DNA of 34,007 nt from the NCBI RefSeq assembly GCF_000721175.1, contig NZ_JOEZ01000051.1:1-34007 (forward strand). The letters are read 5' to 3'. Positions 23,243 to 31,574 of the stretch are shown here, piece after piece. The notes under the pieces are model-generated. The model searched no databases. It was not told the DNA's origin and saw nothing but the letters and a program-made list of their open reading frames with translations. Position 1 is the stretch's first letter, and the number at the start of each line of letters is the position of its first letter. This DNA comes from Streptomyces anulatus (GTDB lineage: Bacteria > Actinomycetota > Actinomycetes > Streptomycetales > Streptomycetaceae). The translations under genes were made by a program, and so were the position numbers.

Positions 23243-23351
23243 AGGAAAGTTCGGTCTGCGTGAGGCCCGCCTCCTTGCGGAGGCGGGCCAGCAGCTTGCT
23301 CACGAGCTTCATGGTCGACGCGTTCTTACGCTGTCGCTTTCTGGGGTGCAT
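23232..23351 (-). pseudogene. Truncated XRE-family regulator (N-terminal fragment)
   Basis: A 39-codon frame starts at the ATG at 23351 with GGGAG upstream: MHPRKRQRKNAST, then MKLVSKLLARLRKEAGLTQT and ELSSRA, followed by a stop. The LARLRKEAGLTQTEL block is the first half of an XRE helix-turn-helix. A normal DUF397-linked XRE regulator has about 270-290 residues. Here the frame ends inside the helix-turn-helix, at a TGA that lies in the hairpin at 23223-23242. The remaining 230 or more codons are missing, and DUF397 follows 24 bases on. This is a deletion of most of the regulator. Confidence 0.75.
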
Positions 23352-23388
23352 ACGGTCCCACTCCCACCCCGGAACCCACTTCACGCCT

Positions 23389-23423
23389 GCGCGACCCGTA
23401 CAGCAAATGTGTACGGGTCGCGC
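23389..23423. terminator. Terminator downstream of the lipoprotein gene
   Basis: A 14-bp perfect stem (GCGCGACCCGTACA / TGTACGGGTCGCGC) surrounds a 7-base loop GCAAATG. It lies 45 bases past the stop of the minus-strand lipoprotein gene and would insulate it from the XRE/DUF397 remnant. Confidence 0.85.
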
Positions 23424-23467
23424 ACAGTTACCGCACGTCAGGCACTGGCCCGGACTGTCGCGTCCGA

Positions 23468-24169
23468 TCAGTACATCAGGGCGCTCTCGACGTCCGACTG
23501 CCAGTAGGTGACGAAGCCCAGGCTGTCCGTGTAGGTCTCCGCCGGGAGCTTCAGCGTGGACTCGCCCTTCGACTCGTTGTTCTTGTCGACCATGATGACG
23601 CCGAGGTTGTCGCTCTTGACCGGCTCGTTCTGGCCGGGCTCTCCGAGGAGCGCGATGCCCGCGTACGCCTTGTCACCGGGGGAGACCACGACAACCGACT
23701 GCGGCTGGCTGTCGTCGTAGACCGGGTAGACGGCCTGCGCGTCGTCGAAGCGGAGGAACGGCGCGTGGTACGCGGCGCAGTCGGTGGAGCCGGTGTTCGT
23801 CACCGTGAGCAGCAGGTGGTTGATCGGGCGGCTCACCGAGGAGACCTTGACCTTGGAGTTCGTGGTCGTGCAGGCGGGGATCGACGCCGCCGCCTTCGCG
23901 TTCGGCGCGGTCTCCGGCTTCTTGCCGTCGCCGTTGCCGCCCGCGTGCTTCCCTCCGGCGGGGACGGTCTGCGTCTCGGGCGTTCCGGCCTTCGGCGCGT
24001 CCGGCTGTGCCGTGCTGTCGGTGCTCGTCGCCGCGGGGGCCGCTGTCTCGGTCGGGCCGGCCGCCTTGGTCCCCATGGCCTTGTCCTCGCCGCCGCAGGC
24101 GGTGAGCGAGAGAGCGGCGGCGAGGGCGGTGGCGGCGAGGGCGGTGGTGCGGATGCGGTTGGTGCGCAT
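23468..24169 (-). CDS. Secreted lipoprotein, DUF4232-like
   Basis: A 233-aa lipoprotein exported through the Sec or Tat route and lipidated on the outer face of the membrane. The signal peptide starts MRTNRIRTTALAATALAAAL and leads into the lipobox LTAC, with Cys24 as the lipidation site. Residues 25-95 are a Thr/Ala/Pro/Gly-rich linker. A beta-rich domain follows (IPACTTTNSKVKVSSVS, LLLTVTNTGSTDCAAYHAP, VVVVSPGDKAYAGIALLG). It contains two domain cysteines and matches the DUF4232 pattern. The ATG at 24169 has GGGGAG upstream, and the longer upstream frame lacks a signal peptide. It is divergent from the membrane XRE regulator, which suggests a functional link. Ligand is unknown. Confidence 0.88.
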   Translation of the reverse strand: MRTNRIRTTALAATALAAALSLTACGGEDKAMGTKAAGPTETAAPAATSTDSTAQPDAPKAGTPETQTVPAGGKHAGGNGDGKKPETAPNAKAAASIPACTTTNSKVKVSSVSRPINHLLLTVTNTGSTDCAAYHAPFLRFDDAQAVYPVYDDSQPQSVVVVSPGDKAYAGIALLGEPGQNEPVKSDNLGVIMVDKNNESKGESTLKLPAETYTDSLGFVTYWQSDVESALMY

Positions 24170-24342
24170 GGCGGTGGTACTCCCCGTGATCGGTTGACGT
24201 GTTGGTCCGGTTGAACGGCCGGCCCGTGGTCCTGCTGTGGTCTGGTCCGAGCTTGTGGCACGGCGGATTCCGGCCGCAACGCCTGCCGAACCATTCGGGA
24301 TGCTGGAACGTCTACGCGTACGGTGACCTGCGGGGATTCCGC

Positions 24343-24366
24343 GTCCCTGGAACGCCGTTCCGGGAC
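24343..24366. promoter_or_regulatory. Inverted repeat, candidate XRE operator
   Basis: GTCCC-T-GGAAC, GCC, GTTCC-GGGAC forms a 10-bp inverted repeat with one unpaired T. It lies 24 bases before the GTG of the membrane XRE gene and in the divergent region shared with the lipoprotein gene, a fitting place for autoregulation. No experimental motif is known to me. Confidence 0.4.
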
Positions 24367-24389
24367 GCACGAGGAAGGGGAACGCCGTC

Positions 24390-25778
24390 GTGGCGACGCC
24401 GGAGGCCGTGGAGTTCGCGGCTCTGCTGAAGGATCTGAAGGACCGTTCGGGGCGCAGCTACGGTGTGCTGGCGGGGAAGCTGCACGTCAGCACGTCGACG
24501 CTCCACCGGTACTGCAACGGGGACGCCGTGCCGAACGAGTTCGCCCCGGTGGAGCGGTTCGCGCGGGTGTGCGGGGCGTCCGGCGACGAGCTGGTGGAGG
24601 TGCACCGGCGGTGGATCGTGGCGGACGCGGCGCGGCGGCGGCCTCCGGTGGGGGCGGCACCGGGGACGGCTGAGTCTGCGTCTGCCCCCGTTCCTGCCTC
24701 TGCTCCTGCGCCTGGTGTTGTTCCCGAAGGCGTCGAAGTCGCTGAGGCCGTCGAGCCGTCCGAGCCGACTGTTGTGTCCGGTGGCGCTCGGCCGGAGGCG
24801 GGCTCCCGGTGGTCCCGGCTCTCCCGGCGTACGCGGGTGCTCATCGCCGCCGCCGGGGTCGCCGCGCTCCTCGTACCCACCACCGTCGTCGCCGCCGACC
24901 TCGTCGGCTCGGGGAGGGAGGACGGCGGGAGCGCCGCGGACCGGGTGGAGGACGCGGGTGGAGACCTCGGGCCCGCGCCGGAAAGCTCCGCCTCGGCCAC
25001 GCCCCGGCCCTCCGCGAGCCCGAGTTCGGCCGATCCTTCGGCGAGCGCCTCCGCGTCCCCCTCGGGGCCGCCGTCCGTGAAGCCCTCGGCGGGCTCCGGG
25101 CAGGGGCAGCCGCAGGGTGGTGGCGGTGGCGGTGGCGGCAGCGGTAGCGGTACGGGCCTCGGTGCTCCGCCGACCGTCAACATCTCCTCGTACAACTGGG
25201 ACGAACCCTGCGGCCAGTACTACCTGGTGAACCGGGGGCCCGACGAGCTCGACCCGCCGCCCGCGCCGCAGGACCGGCGCGGCTGGGCGGAGTCGTACGG
25301 CGGGGTCGACGCCGGGAACATGCTGCTCCAGCTCACGGTGCAGGGCACCTCCCGCGAGGCGGTCGTCCTCAAGGGCATGCACGTCCGCGTCGTGTCCCGC
25401 AAGGCGCCGCTTCCCTGGTCGGCGTATCTGATGGGCAACGGCTGCGGCAGCGGGATCATGCCCCAGACCTTCGCCTCCCACCTCGACGCCGGGCATCCCA
25501 CCCTCCGGCCGGTGCCGGGGAAGCAGGGGGACGTCGTGGTACCGGCCGTGGACTTCCCGTACAAGGTGTCGTCCGAGGACGTGGAGGTCTTCAACCTCGA
25601 CATGAAGGCCGTGGGGTACGACGTCACCTGGTACCTGGAGCTGGAGTGGAGCAGCGGCGGGAAGGAAGGGGCGCTGCGGATCGACGACCACGGGAAGCCG
25701 TTCCGTACCAGTGGGATGAAGGGGCGGCCGGAGTACGTGTACGGCAACGAGGAGGTCGGGTGGGAGCCCGCGACCTGA
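24390..25778 (+). CDS. Membrane-anchored XRE-family regulator with extracytoplasmic domain
   Basis: A 462-aa protein. Residues 8-75 form an XRE helix-turn-helix (SYGVLAGKLHVSTSTLHRYC, then the RFARVCGASGDEL helix). A Pro/Ala/Ser/Glu-rich cytoplasmic linker is followed by one TM span at about 149-171 (VLIAAAGVAALLVPTTVVAA) after basic RRTR. Outside is a Ser/Pro/Gly-rich linker with a poly-Gly run (about 173-270) and a C-terminal beta-rich domain of about 190 residues, with a CGQYYLVNRGPDEL block and two more cysteines (NGCGSG region). This architecture is common in Streptomyces and suggests signalling across the membrane without a kinase. The start is GTG at 24390 after GGGGAAC. It is divergent from the lipoprotein. 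Confidence 0.85.
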   Translation: MATPEAVEFAALLKDLKDRSGRSYGVLAGKLHVSTSTLHRYCNGDAVPNEFAPVERFARVCGASGDELVEVHRRWIVADAARRRPPVGAAPGTAESASAPVPASAPAPGVVPEGVEVAEAVEPSEPTVVSGGARPEAGSRWSRLSRRTRVLIAAAGVAALLVPTTVVAADLVGSGREDGGSAADRVEDAGGDLGPAPESSASATPRPSASPSSADPSASASASPSGPPSVKPSAGSGQGQPQGGGGGGGGSGSGTGLGAPPTVNISSYNWDEPCGQYYLVNRGPDELDPPPAPQDRRGWAESYGGVDAGNMLLQLTVQGTSREAVVLKGMHVRVVSRKAPLPWSAYLMGNGCGSGIMPQTFASHLDAGHPTLRPVPGKQGDVVVPAVDFPYKVSSEDVEVFNLDMKAVGYDVTWYLELEWSSGGKEGALRIDDHGKPFRTSGMKGRPEYVYGNEEVGWEPAT

Positions 25779-25948
25779 CGCGCGTCCTGGCTCGGTTCCC
25801 GTCCACCGGCTGAAGGGCGCGTACAGGCCTCTCGCGGCGGAAGGTCGGTTCCGTCCGCATTCGTACAGGAGTACAGTCACCAGGTCCTCGCGGTGCGCCC
25901 GGTTCCGGCCGGTCTGCCGCCCCAGTCCGCCTCCCCACCAGGTGACCC

Positions 25949-27157
25949 ATGCCCGCGACCGCCGAAGCCCCCGACCCGACGGCACTGGACGTCCGCACCT
26001 GCGAGGAGCGGTCCCTGCGGCTCCGGCGCAGGCTGGAGCGGCTGATCGGCATCGCCGCCACCGAGGGGAACGCCCTCCTTCCGCTCCGTAACGGCGACGA
26101 GATCTTCGGCGCGATGCTGGAGGCCATCCGGGGCGCGGAGCACACCGTGGACCTGATGACGTTCGTCTACTGGCGCGGTGACATCGCTCTCCGGTTCGCC
26201 GAGGCGCTGGCCGAGCGGGCCCGGGCCGGGGTCCGGGTGCGGCTCATGCTCGACGGGTTCGGCTGCCGGCTCATCGAGAAGGACCAGCTGGAGCTGATGG
26301 ACCGGGCCGGGGTCACCGTGACCTGGTTCCGCAAGCCGCTGCACCTCTCGCCGCTGAAGCAGAACCACCGCTGCCACCGCAAGGTCCTCGTCGTCGACGA
26401 GCGCACCGCGTTCACCGGCGGCGTCGGGATAGCCGAGGAATGGTGCGGCGACGCCCGCAACGAGCACGAGTGGCGCGACACCCACGTCCGGGTCACCGGC
26501 CCCGCCGTCGACGGCCTGGCCGCCGCGTTCGCGCAGAACTGGGCCGAGTGCCACGAGGAGCTCTTCGACGAGCGCGACCGGTTCGTCGTCGGCGAGCACC
26601 ACGGGGACGCCGTCGTCCAGGTCGTACGCGGCTCCGCGTCCTTCGGCTGGCAGGACATGCAGACCCTGATCCGGGTCGTCCTGGAGTCCGCCGAGGAACG
26701 CGTCCGCCTCACCACCGCCTACTTCGCCCCCGACGCCTACTTCACCGGGCTCCTCTGCGACGCCGCCCGGCGCGGGGTGGAGGTCGAGATCCTGCTGCCC
26801 GGCCCGCACACCGACAAGCGGGTCTGCCAGCTCGCCGGCCAGCGCTTCTACGAGGACCTGACCGCCTGTGGCGTGAAGATCTACCAGTACCAGCCGACGA
26901 TGCTGCACGCCAAGACCCTCACCGTGGACCGGATCGCGAGCCTCATCGGCTCCACCAACTTCAACCGGCGCTCGCTCGACCACGACGAGGAAGTCATGCT
27001 CGCCGTCCTCGACCGGGACTTCACCGCCACCCTCGACGGCCACTTCGACGAGGACCGGGAGAAGAGCGTGCTGATCGAGCGCGGCCGGTGGAAGCGCCGC
27101 GACCTCCTGCAGCGGGCCCGGGAAGCAGCTGTGCTGCCCATCCGCCGTTTCCTCTGA
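25949..27157 (+). CDS. Phospholipase D family / cardiolipin synthase-like protein
   Basis: A 402-aa enzyme with two HKD active-site motifs: HRKVLVVD (His143, Lys145, Asp150) followed by FTGG, and HAKTLTVD (His320, Lys322, Asp327) followed by IGSTN. Both are complete, as in cardiolipin synthases that join two phosphatidylglycerols or exchange head groups. Unlike ClsA it has no N-terminal membrane helices, so it resembles the shorter soluble or peripheral ClsB/ClsC-like type. The ATG at 25949 has AGGTGA just upstream. The 170 bases before it contain nothing that I can name except a GTACAGGAGTACAG repeat near 25870. The next gene follows after 87 bases. Exact substrate is uncertain. Confidence 0.9.
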   Translation: MPATAEAPDPTALDVRTCEERSLRLRRRLERLIGIAATEGNALLPLRNGDEIFGAMLEAIRGAEHTVDLMTFVYWRGDIALRFAEALAERARAGVRVRLMLDGFGCRLIEKDQLELMDRAGVTVTWFRKPLHLSPLKQNHRCHRKVLVVDERTAFTGGVGIAEEWCGDARNEHEWRDTHVRVTGPAVDGLAAAFAQNWAECHEELFDERDRFVVGEHHGDAVVQVVRGSASFGWQDMQTLIRVVLESAEERVRLTTAYFAPDAYFTGLLCDAARRGVEVEILLPGPHTDKRVCQLAGQRFYEDLTACGVKIYQYQPTMLHAKTLTVDRIASLIGSTNFNRRSLDHDEEVMLAVLDRDFTATLDGHFDEDREKSVLIERGRWKRRDLLQRAREAAVLPIRRFL

Positions 27158-27244
27158 GGCCGGCCTGCCCCCGTGGGCGTGTTCCCGTGCTCGCCGGGCA
27201 GACGGGGAGGACGACCGTCGTCCGCCATGTGAAGGGAAGGGCCC

Positions 27245-27682
27245 ATGAGCGCCACCGCCGCCACCTCACCGGCACCGTCCGCCGCGGTGATCACCGAACC
27301 CCTGCCCGACCTTCAGCTCCAGCTGCTCATCCAGCTCCTCGACGAGGACCCCCGCTCCAGCCTGCCCCTCACCCTGACGCACCCCGGCGGCCTGCTGCAC
27401 GGGGACGTCATCGGGCACGAGCAGTGGAAGGCCGAGTGGGCCAGGAGCCTCCGCCAGGTCGAGGGGGAGGGGGCGAATCTGCTCGCCGAGTTCCCCGAGA
27501 CGGTCGACCGGGGGGTGCGGGAGCTGCGCGCCGACGAGGACGCGGAGGCGGGCCGGCTGCCCCGCTGGATCCACTTGAGGGACGTCACGCTCGTCGTCGG
27601 GGCGCTGAGCCCGGTCTCGCTGCCGCTGTGGCGCGGACGTCTCTCCGACGTGTCGGGGTGGGCGCTCGGTCGCCCGCAGTAG
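27245..27682 (+). CDS. GvpU-like small protein (orphan)
   Basis: A 145-aa soluble acidic protein. The C-terminus WIHLRDVTLVVGA, then LWRGRLSDVSGWALG, parallels the end of GvpU from Bacillus megaterium (IHLKN..., FWRGKIAEVDGFFLG). The N-terminal part (LTLTHPGGLLHGDVIGHEQW) fits the same small beta-barrel pattern. GvpU is encoded in some gas vesicle clusters, but its role is not essential or well known, and no other gvp gene lies in this window. It may be a general protein of this family with another job. The ATG at 27245 has GAAGGG upstream. It follows the PLD gene at 87 bases and precedes a strong terminator. Confidence 0.6.
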   Translation: MSATAATSPAPSAAVITEPLPDLQLQLLIQLLDEDPRSSLPLTLTHPGGLLHGDVIGHEQWKAEWARSLRQVEGEGANLLAEFPETVDRGVRELRADEDAEAGRLPRWIHLRDVTLVVGALSPVSLPLWRGRLSDVSGWALGRPQ

Positions 27683-27754
27683 GCGGCCCCGTACCGCGCC
27701 GAACACAGCGGGAGGCCTTCGACGTCGGGGAACTCACCGCTCCCTGGCCGGGGC

Positions 27755-27807
27755 CCTGCGCGCGTGGGCCCCGGCACATCACCCGTGCCGGGGCCCACGC
27801 GCGCAGG
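27755..27807. terminator. Bidirectional terminator between GvpU-like gene and argS
   Basis: A 23-bp perfect inverted repeat (arms 27755-27777 and 27785-27807, 7-base loop ATCACCC) starts 73 bases after the plus-strand gene. It ends 9 bases beyond the argS stop, and so serves both convergent transcripts. Confidence 0.92.
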
Positions 27808-27816
27808 ACGCTCCGG

Positions 27817-29589
27817 TCAGAGCCGCTCGGGCGTCCGGATGCCCAGCAGCGCCATCCCCCGGTGCAGGGTCCGGGCGGTCAGCTCGACCAGGAAGAGCCG
27901 GTTCTCGACGACCTCCGGGGCGTTGTCCGGGCTGAGCACCTGGCACTGGTCGTAGAACGTGGTCAGGTGGGACGCCAGCTGGTAGAGGTACGCGGCCAGC
28001 TTGTGCGGCTCGTAGCCCGCCGCGACCTCGGCGAGCACCTCGCCGAACTGGTCCAGGTGCAGGCCGAGTGCCCGCTCGGCCGGGGCCAGCTCCAGCTCCG
28101 GGTGGGCGGCCGGGACCGCGTCGCCGGCCTTGCGCAGGATCGACTGGATCCGGGCGTACGCGTACTGGAGGTACACCGACGTGTCGCCGTGCAGCGCCAC
28201 CATCTGGTCCAGGTCGAACTTGTAGTCCCGTACGGCGGAGGTCGACAGGTCCGCGTACTTCACGGCGCCGATGCCGACGTACCGGCCGTTCTCGACGATC
28301 TCCTCCTCGGACAGGCCCACCTTGTCGGCCTTGTCCCGGACGACCGCGGTGGCCCGGTCGACCGCCTCGTCGAGGAGGTCCTCCAGCCGGACCGTCGTGC
28401 CCTCACGGGTCTTGAACGGCTTGCCGTCCTTGCCGAGGACCGTGCCGAACGCGAGCTGAACGGCCTTGACGTCGTCGCCCAGCCAGCCCGCCCGGCGGGC
28501 CGTCTCGAAGACCATCTTGAAGTGCAGCGACTGCCGGACGTCCACCACGTAGACCAGGGTGTCCGCCTTGAGGTTCCGCACCCGGTCCCGGATCGCGGAC
28601 AGGTCGGTCGCCGCGTAGCCGTAGCCGCCGTTCGTCTTCTTCACGATGAGCGGGACCTTGTTGCCGTCCGGGCCCTTCACGTCGTCGAAGAACACGCACA
28701 GCGCACCCTCGGAGCGGACGGCGACGCCCGTCTCCTCCAGGATGCGGCAGGTCTCCTCCAGCATGTCGTTGTAGCCGGACTCGCCGACGATGTCCGGGTC
28801 GCTGATCTCCATGTCGAGCTTGTCGAACACCGAGTGGAAGTAGATCTTCGACTCGTCGACGAAGCCCTGCCACAGCTCCAGCGTCCCGGGGTCCCCGGCC
28901 TGGAGGGCCACCACCCGGTCCCGGGACCGCGCCTTGAACTCCTCGTCGGAGTCGAACAGGACCCGCGACTCCTTGTAGACCCGGTTCAGCGTCGACATCG
29001 CCGCCTCGCCGTCGCTCGCGCCGCCCTCGTGCTTCAGGGCGCCCGGGTGCTCGATCAGATACTGGATGAGCATGCCGAACTGGGTGCCCCAGTCGCCGAT
29101 GTGGTGCCGCCGGACGACGTTCTCGCCGGTGAACTCCAGGATCTTGACCATGGCGTCGCCGATGACCGCCGACCGCAGGTGGCCGACGTGCATCTCCTTG
29201 GCCACGTTCGGCTGGGCGTAGTCGATGACCGTGGTGCCGGCCGCCGCCGTCAGCGGCACACCGAGCCGGCCCTCGTCGTCCGCCGACCGGGCGGCCAGCG
29301 TCTCGACGATCGCCCGGTCGGTGAGCGTGATGTTGAGGAAGCCGGGCCCGGACACCTCGATGTCCTTGATCGGCCCGTCCGCCGGGAGGGCAGCCGTGAC
29401 CTGGCCCGCGAGCTCGCGCGGGTTGCCCTTGAGCTTCTTGGCGAGCGCCAGGATGCCGTTGGCCTGGAAGTCGGCCCGGTCGCTTCGGCGCAGCAGCGGG
29501 TCCGCGGCGCCGGCATCCGGCAGAGCTGCCGTCAGGGCGTCCGCCAGCTGCTGCTGGAGCGTGGAAGCGAGGGAAGGGACCGAGGCCAT
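27817..29589 (-). CDS. argS: Arginyl-tRNA synthetase
   Basis: A 590-aa class I aminoacyl-tRNA synthetase that charges tRNA-Arg. The N-terminal Add-1 domain (residues 1-110) is followed by [17 protein letters not shown], with the HIGH-type HVGH at 134-137. The catalytic domain continues with [14 protein letters not shown] and [27 protein letters not shown] stands in the position of the KMSKS loop, which ArgRS commonly lacks as a strict motif. The DALR anticodon-binding domain ends near [17 protein letters not shown]. The ATG at 29589 is chosen because [14 protein letters not shown] is the conserved beginning. It is divergent from lysS, with 145 bases between the start codons. Length is normal for actinobacteria. 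Confidence 0.97.
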   Translation of the reverse strand: MASVPSLASTLQQQLADALTAALPDAGAADPLLRRSDRADFQANGILALAKKLKGNPRELAGQVTAALPADGPIKDIEVSGPGFLNITLTDRAIVETLAARSADDEGRLGVPLTAAAGTTVIDYAQPNVAKEMHVGHLRSAVIGDAMVKILEFTGENVVRRHHIGDWGTQFGMLIQYLIEHPGALKHEGGASDGEAAMSTLNRVYKESRVLFDSDEEFKARSRDRVVALQAGDPGTLELWQGFVDESKIYFHSVFDKLDMEISDPDIVGESGYNDMLEETCRILEETGVAVRSEGALCVFFDDVKGPDGNKVPLIVKKTNGGYGYAATDLSAIRDRVRNLKADTLVYVVDVRQSLHFKMVFETARRAGWLGDDVKAVQLAFGTVLGKDGKPFKTREGTTVRLEDLLDEAVDRATAVVRDKADKVGLSEEEIVENGRYVGIGAVKYADLSTSAVRDYKFDLDQMVALHGDTSVYLQYAYARIQSILRKAGDAVPAAHPELELAPAERALGLHLDQFGEVLAEVAAGYEPHKLAAYLYQLASHLTTFYDQCQVLSPDNAPEVVENRLFLVELTARTLHRGMALLGIRTPERL

Positions 29590-29734
29590 GGGCTGGCTGC
29601 CGTTTCCGTAGGGGGACGAGGGATCACCCCAGTATCCCACGGGGCGTAAAGCCGTTTTCGCGCTGCGGGGGGTAGCTGGGAGAATGGTCCGCACCCCATC
29701 GGGAAACGACAGACGAGAGAAGGACGTGCCGACC

Positions 29735-31495
29735 GTGGCCGAGAGTCAGACCAGCACCGAGACCGACTGGGTCTCCCGCTTCGCGGACGATGTCATCGCC
29801 GAATCGGAGCGTCGTGCGCCTGGCAAACCGGTCGTCGTCGCCTCCGGTCTGTCCCCGTCCGGCCCGATCCACCTCGGCAACCTCCGCGAGGTCATGACCC
29901 CGCACCTGGTCGCCGACGAGGTCCGCCGGCGCGGCCACACCGTGCGCCACCTGATCTCCTGGGACGACTACGACCGCTACCGCAAGGTCCCGAACGGCGT
30001 CCCGGGCGTCGACGCCTCCTGGGCCGAGCACATCGGCAAGCCGCTGACCTCGGTGCCCGCCCCGGCCGGCTCCGCATACCCGAACTGGGCCGAGCACTTC
30101 AAGGCCGCCATGACGGCGGCCCTGGACGAGCTGGGCGTCGAGTACGACGGAATCAGCCAGACGGAGCAGTACACCGCCGGGACCTACCGCGAGCAGATCC
30201 TGCACGCGATGAAGCACCGCGCCGACATCGACGCCGTCCTGGACCGCTACCGGACGAAGAAGGATCCGGCCGGCGGCCCGCAGAACAAGGGCGGCAAGAA
30301 GCCGCAGCAGCAGAAGAAGGTCGACGAGGCCGAGCTGGAGGCCGCCGAGGGCTCCGGCGCCGCCGACGAGGACGACGGCAGCGGCAACACCGCCGGCTAC
30401 TTCCCGTACAAGCCCTACTGCGGCAACTGCGAGAAGGACCTCACCGTCGTCACCTCCTACGACGACGACACGACCGAGCTGAACTACACCTGCTCGGCGT
30501 GCGGCTTCGCCGAGACGGTCCGCCTCAGCGAGTTCAACCGCGGCAAGCTCGTCTGGAAGGTCGACTGGCCGATGCGCTGGGCGTACGAGGGCGTGGTCTT
30601 CGAGCCCAGCGGCGTCGACCACTCCTCGCCCGGCTCCTCCTTCGTCGTCGGCGGCCAGATCGTCCGCGAGGTCTTCGACGGCGTCCAGCCCATCGGGCCC
30701 ATGTACGCCTTCGTCGGCATCTCCGGCATGGCCAAGATGTCCTCCAGCAAGGGCGGGGTGCCCACCCCGGCCGACGCGCTGGAGATCATGGAGGCGCCGC
30801 TGCTGCGCTGGCTCTACGCCCGCCGCAAGCCCAACCAGTCGTTCAAGATCGCCTTCGACCAGGAGATCCAGCGGCTGTACGACGAGTGGGACTCGCTCGG
30901 CCGCAAGGTCGCCGACGGCACGGTGCTGCCCGCCGACGCCGCCGCGTACTCCCGTGCCGTCCGCACGGCGGCCGGGGAGCTCCCGAGCACCCCGCACCCG
31001 CTGCCGTACCGGACGCTCGCCTCGGTCGCCGACATCACCGCCGGCGCCGAGGACCAGACGCTGCGCATCCTCAGCGAGCTGGACCCGGACAACCCGCTGA
31101 CCTCGCTGGACGAGGCCCGCCCGCGCCTCGACCGCGCCGAGAACTGGATCACCACCCAGGTCCCGGCGGAGGCCCGCACCGTCGTCCGGGACGAGCCCGA
31201 CAAGGAACTGCTCGGCTCGCTCGACGAGCAGGGCCGCGAGTCGCTGCGCCTCCTCCTGGAGGGGCTGGACTCGCACTGGTCGCTGGACGGACTCACCACG
31301 CTGGTCTACGGCGTGCCGAAGGTGCTGGCGGGACTGGAGCCGGACGCCAAGCCGACGCCCGAGCTGAAGGCCGCCCAGCGGTCCTTCTTCGCGCTGCTCT
31401 ACCGGCTGCTCGTCAGCCGGGACACGGGCCCGCGCCTGCCCACGCTGCTGCTCGCGGTGGGGGCGGACCGGGTGCGGAGGCTGCTGGGCGCGTAG
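29735..31495 (+). CDS. lysS: Class I lysyl-tRNA synthetase
   Basis: A predicted 586-aa synthetase for tRNA-Lys of the class I type, found in archaea and a minority of bacteria including Streptomyces. The HIGH-type block is [12 protein letters not shown] (residues 42-53) and the KMSKS block is [11 protein letters not shown] (331-341). A zinc ribbon is formed by Cys229-X2-Cys232 and Cys253-X2-Cys256. Residues 175-222 are a low-complexity insert: first basic ([11 protein letters not shown]), then acidic and Gly-rich (ADEDDGSGN). The GTG at 29735 has AGAAGGA about ten bases upstream; a GTG at 29726 is also possible. It shares a divergent region with argS. Confidence 0.95.
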   Translation: MAESQTSTETDWVSRFADDVIAESERRAPGKPVVVASGLSPSGPIHLGNLREVMTPHLVADEVRRRGHTVRHLISWDDYDRYRKVPNGVPGVDASWAEHIGKPLTSVPAPAGSAYPNWAEHFKAAMTAALDELGVEYDGISQTEQYTAGTYREQILHAMKHRADIDAVLDRYRTKKDPAGGPQNKGGKKPQQQKKVDEAELEAAEGSGAADEDDGSGNTAGYFPYKPYCGNCEKDLTVVTSYDDDTTELNYTCSACGFAETVRLSEFNRGKLVWKVDWPMRWAYEGVVFEPSGVDHSSPGSSFVVGGQIVREVFDGVQPIGPMYAFVGISGMAKMSSSKGGVPTPADALEIMEAPLLRWLYARRKPNQSFKIAFDQEIQRLYDEWDSLGRKVADGTVLPADAAAYSRAVRTAAGELPSTPHPLPYRTLASVADITAGAEDQTLRILSELDPDNPLTSLDEARPRLDRAENWITTQVPAEARTVVRDEPDKELLGSLDEQGRESLRLLLEGLDSHWSLDGLTTLVYGVPKVLAGLEPDAKPTPELKAAQRSFFALLYRLLVSRDTGPRLPTLLLAVGADRVRRLLGA

Positions 31496-31531
31496 CGGTG
31501 CGCATACCCAGGCGCTTAGCGTCCTGTGCGC

Positions 31532-31574
31532 CGGAGCGCCGCCACCCGGAGGATTCCCGGGTGGCGGCGCTCCG
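31532..31574 (+). promoter_or_regulatory. 18-bp hairpin covering the MATE gene ribosome binding site and start
   Basis: Perfect 18-base arms at 31532-31549 and 31557-31574 surround a 7-base loop, AGGATTC. The GGAGG ribosome binding site (31548-31552) spans the end of the left arm and the loop; the GTG start (31561) is in the right arm. It may be the lysS terminator, a translational lock on the MATE gene, or both. Confidence 0.75.

Noticed and set aside
23028..23507. 159-codon plus-strand frame over the DUF397/XRE remnant
   Set aside because: It has no known motif, no ribosome binding site and runs through a terminator hairpin. The minus-strand DUF397 reading explains the sequence.
24962..25155. 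Gly/Ser/Pro-rich stretch as a CRISPR-like or tandem repeat array
   Set aside because: It is in-frame linker coding sequence of the membrane XRE regulator, with no regular repeat unit.
25868..25884. GTACAGGAGTACAG as a direct-repeat operator before the PLD gene
   Set aside because: Two GTACAG copies nine bases apart are too short to separate from chance without conservation data.
26440..29649. 1069-codon plus-strand open frame across the PLD, GvpU-like and argS region
   Set aside because: It runs antisense to argS and out of frame with PLD. It is a repetitive Arg/Val/Asp/Gly-rich product of codon bias and spans a strong terminator.
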